In this document: positions 7,080-9,445 of the stretch, in pieces
Layout: each line of letters begins with the position of its first letter
Position numbering within the stretch: the first letter of the stretch is position 1
Source of the DNA: an uncultured Synergistaceae bacterium
GTDB lineage: Bacteria; Synergistota; Synergistia; Synergistales; Aminobacteriaceae
DNA: 9,445 bases
Direction: 5' to 3'
Assembly (NCBI GenBank): GCA_937870605.1
Contig: CALMZW010000323.1
Coordinates: 1 to 9,445 of the forward strand
Position numbers and translations under genes: made by a program
Notes under the pieces: generated by a model
What the model was told of the DNA's origin: nothing
The model's input: the letters and a program-made list of their open reading frames with translations, nothing else
The model's database searches: none

Positions 7080-8162
7080 TTATTTGGGAATATCTCCCTT
7101 GACGCCCTCGACGAACCAGTTCATGGAGAGCATTTCCGCATCCGTCGCGGTCTTTCCCTGCGGGATCTTCTCGACGCCCTTCTGATCCTTGACCGGTCCC
7201 GCGAAGACATCCCAGGAGCCGGACACGATCCGTGCTTTTTCCGTCTCGACGAGCTTCTTCGCGTCTTCCGGAACATCCTTGCCGAACGGCGCGAGTCCGA
7301 CGACGCCCTCTTTCAGCCCCCACCAGATGTCTCCGGCCTTCCACGTTCCCTTGGTCATCTCTCCGATATAGTGCTTGTAGAACATGCCCCAGTCCCAGAT
7401 CGGAGCGGTCAGATGCTTCGTGGGCGCAAACTTGCTCATGTCGTTGTTGTAGCCGATGACGTACACGCCCGCTTCTTCGGCGGCCTGCGGCGCGGCCCCC
7501 GTGTCTGCGTGCATCGCGATCAGGTCAGCTCCGGAGTCGATGAGCGCCTTGGTCGCTTCCTTCTCCTTGCCCGGATCGAACCAGGAGAAGAGCCACACGA
7601 CGCGGACTTCGGCCTTCGGGTTGACCTTCTTCACGCCGATCGTGAACGCGTTGATCATTCGGATGACTTCAGGGATCGGATGGGCCGCCACGTAGCCGAT
7701 GACGTTCTTCTTCGTCATCTTGCCCGCCACGAGTCCCGAAAGGTACCGGGCCTGGTACATGCGTCCGAAGTACGTTCCGACGTTGTCGGCCCGTTTGTAG
7801 CCGGAGCAGTGGAGGAACATGACGTCAGGGTGCTTCTTCGCCGCTTCCTGAACGAAATCCATGTAGCCGAACGATGTCGCGAAGATGACCTTCGATCCGT
7901 TGCGGATGAAGGTTTCCATGACGCGCAGGGAATCCGGGCCTTCCGGAACCGACTCCACGAAGCTCGATTTCACGCCGGGGAACGCTTTTTCCATCTCTTC
8001 GCGTCCCTTGTCGTGCATGAAGGTCCATCCGCCGTCTCCCACGGGACCGATATAGACGAACCCCGGTTTGAGCTTGTCCGCCGGGACCGCGTCAAACGCG
8101 AATCCGGCGCCGCACATCACCAAAACCGCCGCCAATGCAAGAAGCAAAGCCTTTTTCCTCAC
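7080..8162 (-). CDS. BMP-family ABC transporter substrate-binding protein (PnrA/NupN-like)
   Basis: Periplasmic binding protein of the importer, in the Bmp/PnrA (Med) family whose studied members bind purine nucleosides. The product has 360 residues, with signal M-R-K-K then a hydrophobic core to about residue 22 and probable cleavage after G-A-G-F-A. Cys17 is preceded by L-V-M, a poor lipobox, so it is probably soluble in the periplasm, unlike the lipoproteins PnrA and NupN. The mature part opens with the ligand-domain strand F-V-Y-I-G-P-V-G-D-G-G-W. Other marks are S-W-F-D-P-G-K-E at 193-200, A-D-T-G-A at 219-223 and I-G-Y-N-N-D at 236-241. Several Trp residues lie near the expected ligand cleft. 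I chose GTG at 8162 because AAGGGGG lies 8 nt upstream and the signal peptide begins there; the ATG at 8204 would add a non-signal-like stretch lying close to the promoter. First gene of the importer operon, divergent from gpt. Confidence 0.9.
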   Translation of the reverse strand: MRKKALLLALAAVLVMCGAGFAFDAVPADKLKPGFVYIGPVGDGGWTFMHDKGREEMEKAFPGVKSSFVESVPEGPDSLRVMETFIRNGSKVIFATSFGYMDFVQEAAKKHPDVMFLHCSGYKRADNVGTYFGRMYQARYLSGLVAGKMTKKNVIGYVAAHPIPEVIRMINAFTIGVKKVNPKAEVRVVWLFSWFDPGKEKEATKALIDSGADLIAMHADTGAAPQAAEEAGVYVIGYNNDMSKFAPTKHLTAPIWDWGMFYKHYIGEMTKGTWKAGDIWWGLKEGVVGLAPFGKDVPEDAKKLVETEKARIVSGSWDVFAGPVKDQKGVEKIPQGKTATDAEMLSMNWFVEGVKGDIPK

Positions 8163-8170
8163 TCTGCCGA

Positions 8171-8177
8171 CCCCCTT
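8171..8177 (-). promoter_or_regulatory. Ribosome-binding site for the GTG start of the BMP-family gene
   Basis: AAGGGGG on the minus strand lies 8 nt before the GTG at 8162. It supports that start over the longer frame from the ATG at 8204, which has no comparable site. Confidence 0.7.
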
Positions 8178-8226
8178 CGTAAATAGAAAAAAATCGAGAA
8201 ACATCCGAAACGCCGCAAAGACTGGC

Positions 8227-8232
8227 TATAAT
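8227..8232 (+). promoter_or_regulatory. Predicted -10 element for gpt, sharing the palindrome TATAATTATA
   Basis: A perfect TATAAT on the plus strand, about 75 nt before the gpt start. It forms the left half of TATAATTATA (8227-8236), which reads the same on both strands. No good -35 is visible at 16-18 bp upstream (8204-8209 reads TCCGAA), so this direction would be weak, activator-dependent or use another sigma contact. Expected start of transcription is near 8239. Confidence 0.45.
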
Positions 8233-8259
8233 TATACATAACCTCCGGAGAAATGTCTG
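8231..8259 (-). promoter_or_regulatory. Predicted sigma-70-type promoter for the ABC importer operon
   Basis: Reading the minus strand, CAGACA (8259-8254; four of six matches to TTGACA) is separated by exactly 17 bp from a perfect TATAAT (8236-8231). Transcription would begin near 8224 and leave a leader of about 60 nt before the GTG at 8162. The -10 forms half of the palindrome shared with the promoter facing gpt. The spacer contains the 8-bp palindrome CTCCGGAG. Confidence 0.65.
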
Positions 8260-8270
8260 GATCTCCGGGG
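8243..8270. promoter_or_regulatory. Inverted repeat in the divergent promoter region (candidate operator or leader hairpin)
   Basis: CTCCGGAG at 8243-8250 is itself a perfect 8-bp palindrome. It also pairs with CTCCGGGG at 8263-8270 to form an 8-bp stem (one G-T pair) around 12 nt. The repeat overlaps the spacer and -35 of the importer promoter and would form a hairpin at the 5' end of the gpt transcript. It does not match a purine riboswitch core that I can recognise. Regulator-binding and RNA-hairpin readings are both open. Confidence 0.35.
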
Positions 8271-8307
8271 AAGGAAATGCACTCGATGTTTCAAGGGGGA
8301 AGGGTAT

Positions 8308-8805
8308 ATGTCAGCCGCAACCGGAAACGAACGTTTTCGCCGGACCTACCCGGTGACGTGGGATCAGGTCCACCGGGACAGCAAGGCGCTTGCATGGAGG
8401 CTCGTCGAGATGCGTCCGTGGAGCCGCATCGTCGCCGTGACGAGAGGGGGGCTCGTCCCCGCCGCGATCATCGCGCGGGAACTCGAAATCCGTCTCGTCG
8501 ACACGGTCTGCGTTTCGAGCTACAACGTCCGCAACCAGGGGGAGCTGTGCCTTCTGAAGGAAACGAACCCCGAAGGCGCCGCGGAAGACTGGCTCATCGT
8601 CGACGACCTCGTCGATACGGGGAAGACCGCGCGGTTCGTCCGGCAGATGCTTCCGAAGGCGCACTTCGCCACCGTCTACGCGAAGCCGGAAGGGCGTCCC
8701 TTTGTGGACACGTTCATCACCGAAGTGAGCCAGGACACATGGATTCTGTTCCCGTGGGATTCCGAAGTGGCCTACGCCGAACCCATCAGGGAAATCCGCG
8801 GATGA
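8308..8805 (+). CDS. gpt: Xanthine-guanine phosphoribosyltransferase
   Basis: Purine salvage enzyme that joins guanine, xanthine or, less well, hypoxanthine to PRPP to give GMP, XMP or IMP. The 165-residue product follows E. coli Gpt closely: V-T-W-D near the N-terminus (16-19); T-R-G-G-L-V-P at 45-51 (E. coli S-R-G-G-L-V-P); V-D-T-V-C-V-S-S-Y at 64-72; the PRPP-binding loop L-I-V-D-D-L-V-D-T-G-K-T-A at 96-108; A-K-P-E-G-R-P at 125-131; and the base-binding Q-D-T-W-I at 142-146, with F-P-W-D after it. It is slightly longer than the 152-residue E. coli protein because of an N-terminal extension and a small insert near 84-93. The ATG at 8308 follows a long purine-rich AAGGGGGAAGGG. The enzyme would be cytosolic or membrane-associated. 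It is divergent from the importer operon, which fits a shared purine function. Confidence 0.95.
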   Translation: MSAATGNERFRRTYPVTWDQVHRDSKALAWRLVEMRPWSRIVAVTRGGLVPAAIIARELEIRLVDTVCVSSYNVRNQGELCLLKETNPEGAAEDWLIVDDLVDTGKTARFVRQMLPKAHFATVYAKPEGRPFVDTFITEVSQDTWILFPWDSEVAYAEPIREIRG

Positions 8806-9445
8806 AGCCTTTCGCAGGGAAGAAACGGCTTTTCCTCTGTCTGTCCTGCATCGCGCTCGCGGCGCTGACGTTCCCTGCATTCGCCGCGGACACCGGTGTC
8901 GTCTCGAAAGACGCGAAGGCGGCGGAGCAAAGGACGCCTGCCGTCGTTTCCGTTCCCGCGAGGGAATCCCGGGTGCTCCTGAGTTCGGATATCGGGGGGC
9001 GGATCGTCTCCTACGAGGCGACGGCGGGGTTCATGCCCCTGTTCGGCGAGGACGAGAAAGAAAAGGCGAGCGTCTTCTACGTCTCCTACGAGCGCACGGA
9101 CGACGTCCCGGCGCAGCGCGAGCGTCCCGTGACCTTCGCATTCAACGGCGGCCCCGGGTCGGCCGCTCTTTTGCTGCACCTCGGGGCGTTCGGCCCGAAA
9201 ACGCTGGCTTTCGGCGACGGCGGAAGCGCCCGCGCCGAACCGCCGTTCGACCTCGTCGATAACGCGTCGAGTCTTCTCGACGTGACCGACCTGGTCTTCA
9301 TCGATCCGGTCGAGACGGGGTACAGCCGCGCGACGGAACAGAAGGACGTCAAGTCGTATCTCGGCGTGCGGCAGTACGCGACGTCAGTGGCGGCGTTCAT
9401 CCGGCTCTGGCTGACATCGCGCGGGCGGTCCGGACGTCCGCATTT
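8802..9445 (+). CDS. Exported S10-family serine carboxypeptidase-like protein (3' end outside window)
   Basis: Secreted peptidase of the S10 (carboxypeptidase C/cathepsin A-like) family. The first 214 residues are visible; bacterial members usually run to about 480-520. A signal peptide is clear: K-K-R then a hydrophobic core, with A-F-A-A at 26-29 as the likely cleavage region. Family marks are F-Y-V-S-Y at 92-96, the oxyanion-hole motif F-N-G-G-P-G-S at 114-120 followed by L-H-L-G-A-F-G-P (125-132), and I-D-P-V-E-T-G-Y-S-R at 167-176. The catalytic Ser (G-E-S-Y-G), Asp and His would lie beyond the window, so activity cannot be judged. After N-G-G-P-G-S the usual S-S is A-A. The start ATG overlaps the gpt stop as ATGA, with AGGGA 9 nt upstream. 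The frame is also open through gpt from 8277, but that part is Arg-rich shadow sequence. Confidence 0.88.
   Translation, partial: MKPFAGKKRLFLCLSCIALAALTFPAFAADTGVVSKDAKAAEQRTPAVVSVPARESRVLLSSDIGGRIVSYEATAGFMPLFGEDEKEKASVFYVSYERTDDVPAQRERPVTFAFNGGPGSAALLLHLGAFGPKTLAFGDGGSARAEPPFDLVDNASSLLDVTDLVFIDPVETGYSRATEQKDVKSYLGVRQYATSVAAFIRLWLTSRGRSGRPH

Noticed and set aside
7062..7090. Possible minus-strand promoter TTCCCA-17 bp-TATGAT at the end of the binding-protein gene
   Set aside because: Its start would lie just before the intrinsic terminator hairpin, so it could make only a very short RNA; the match is weak and can arise by chance.
6831..8186. Plus-strand 451-codon frame opposite the binding-protein gene
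   Set aside because: It crosses the terminator and the intergenic gap, is Arg/Asp/His-rich and has no family features.
8240..8307. Purine (or other) riboswitch in the gpt leader
   Set aside because: The leader is only about 68 nt, has one simple hairpin, and lacks the conserved three-way junction core of purine riboswitches; I could not match another class.
8277..8801. Open frame from ATG 8277 running through gpt into the S10 peptidase frame
   Set aside because: The segment is an Arg-rich out-of-frame reading of gpt. The signal peptide and ribosome site place the peptidase start at 8802.

Overview
The window comes from a moderately GC-rich, gene-dense bacterial chromosome. It holds two membrane transport systems and the enzymes next to them. 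The long export signals on the two secreted proteins, the BMP-family binding protein without a usable lipobox, and the TRAP transporter all suggest a diderm (periplasm-bearing) bacterium. The mix of a TRAP system, a VanX-like dipeptidase, a purine-type ABC importer and an S10 peptidase would suit an amino-acid or peptide-fermenting anaerobe such as a Synergistota member. That placement is an inference from gene content, and no rRNA or marker gene is present to confirm it.

Block 1 (+ strand, 1-3288): the 3' part of a TRAP binding protein (dctP-type), then the small permease (dctQ-type), the large permease (dctM-type) and a VanX-family D-Ala-D-Ala dipeptidase. Gaps between the genes are 1-12 nt, so they read as one operon. 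The dipeptidase ribosome-binding site overlaps the dctM stop codon. The simplest reading is uptake of a small carboxylated compound, possibly a D,D-dipeptide, followed by cytoplasmic hydrolysis. A perfect 12-bp hairpin at 3324-3358 separates this block from the converging block 2.

Block 2 (- strand, 8162 down to 3398): a complete ABC importer of the BMP/NupNOPQ type. In transcription order it encodes the periplasmic binding protein, a double-domain ATPase, and two permeases. A classic intrinsic terminator lies between the binding-protein gene and the ATPase gene. This probably gives excess binding protein over the membrane complex.

Block 3 (+ strand, 8308 to the end): a clear E. coli Gpt-like xanthine-guanine phosphoribosyltransferase, overlapped by 4 nt (ATGA) by an exported S10 serine carboxypeptidase-like protein that runs off the window. 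Blocks 2 and 3 diverge from a 145-bp region whose centre is a perfectly palindromic -10 element, TATAATTATA, usable on both strands. The layout fits a purine uptake and salvage unit: the ABC system brings in a purine base or nucleoside, and Gpt converts the base to a nucleotide.

No RNA gene, CRISPR array, insertion sequence or phage/defence module is visible. All intergenic stretches are under 150 bp, and every gene except the two cut by the window edges appears intact.
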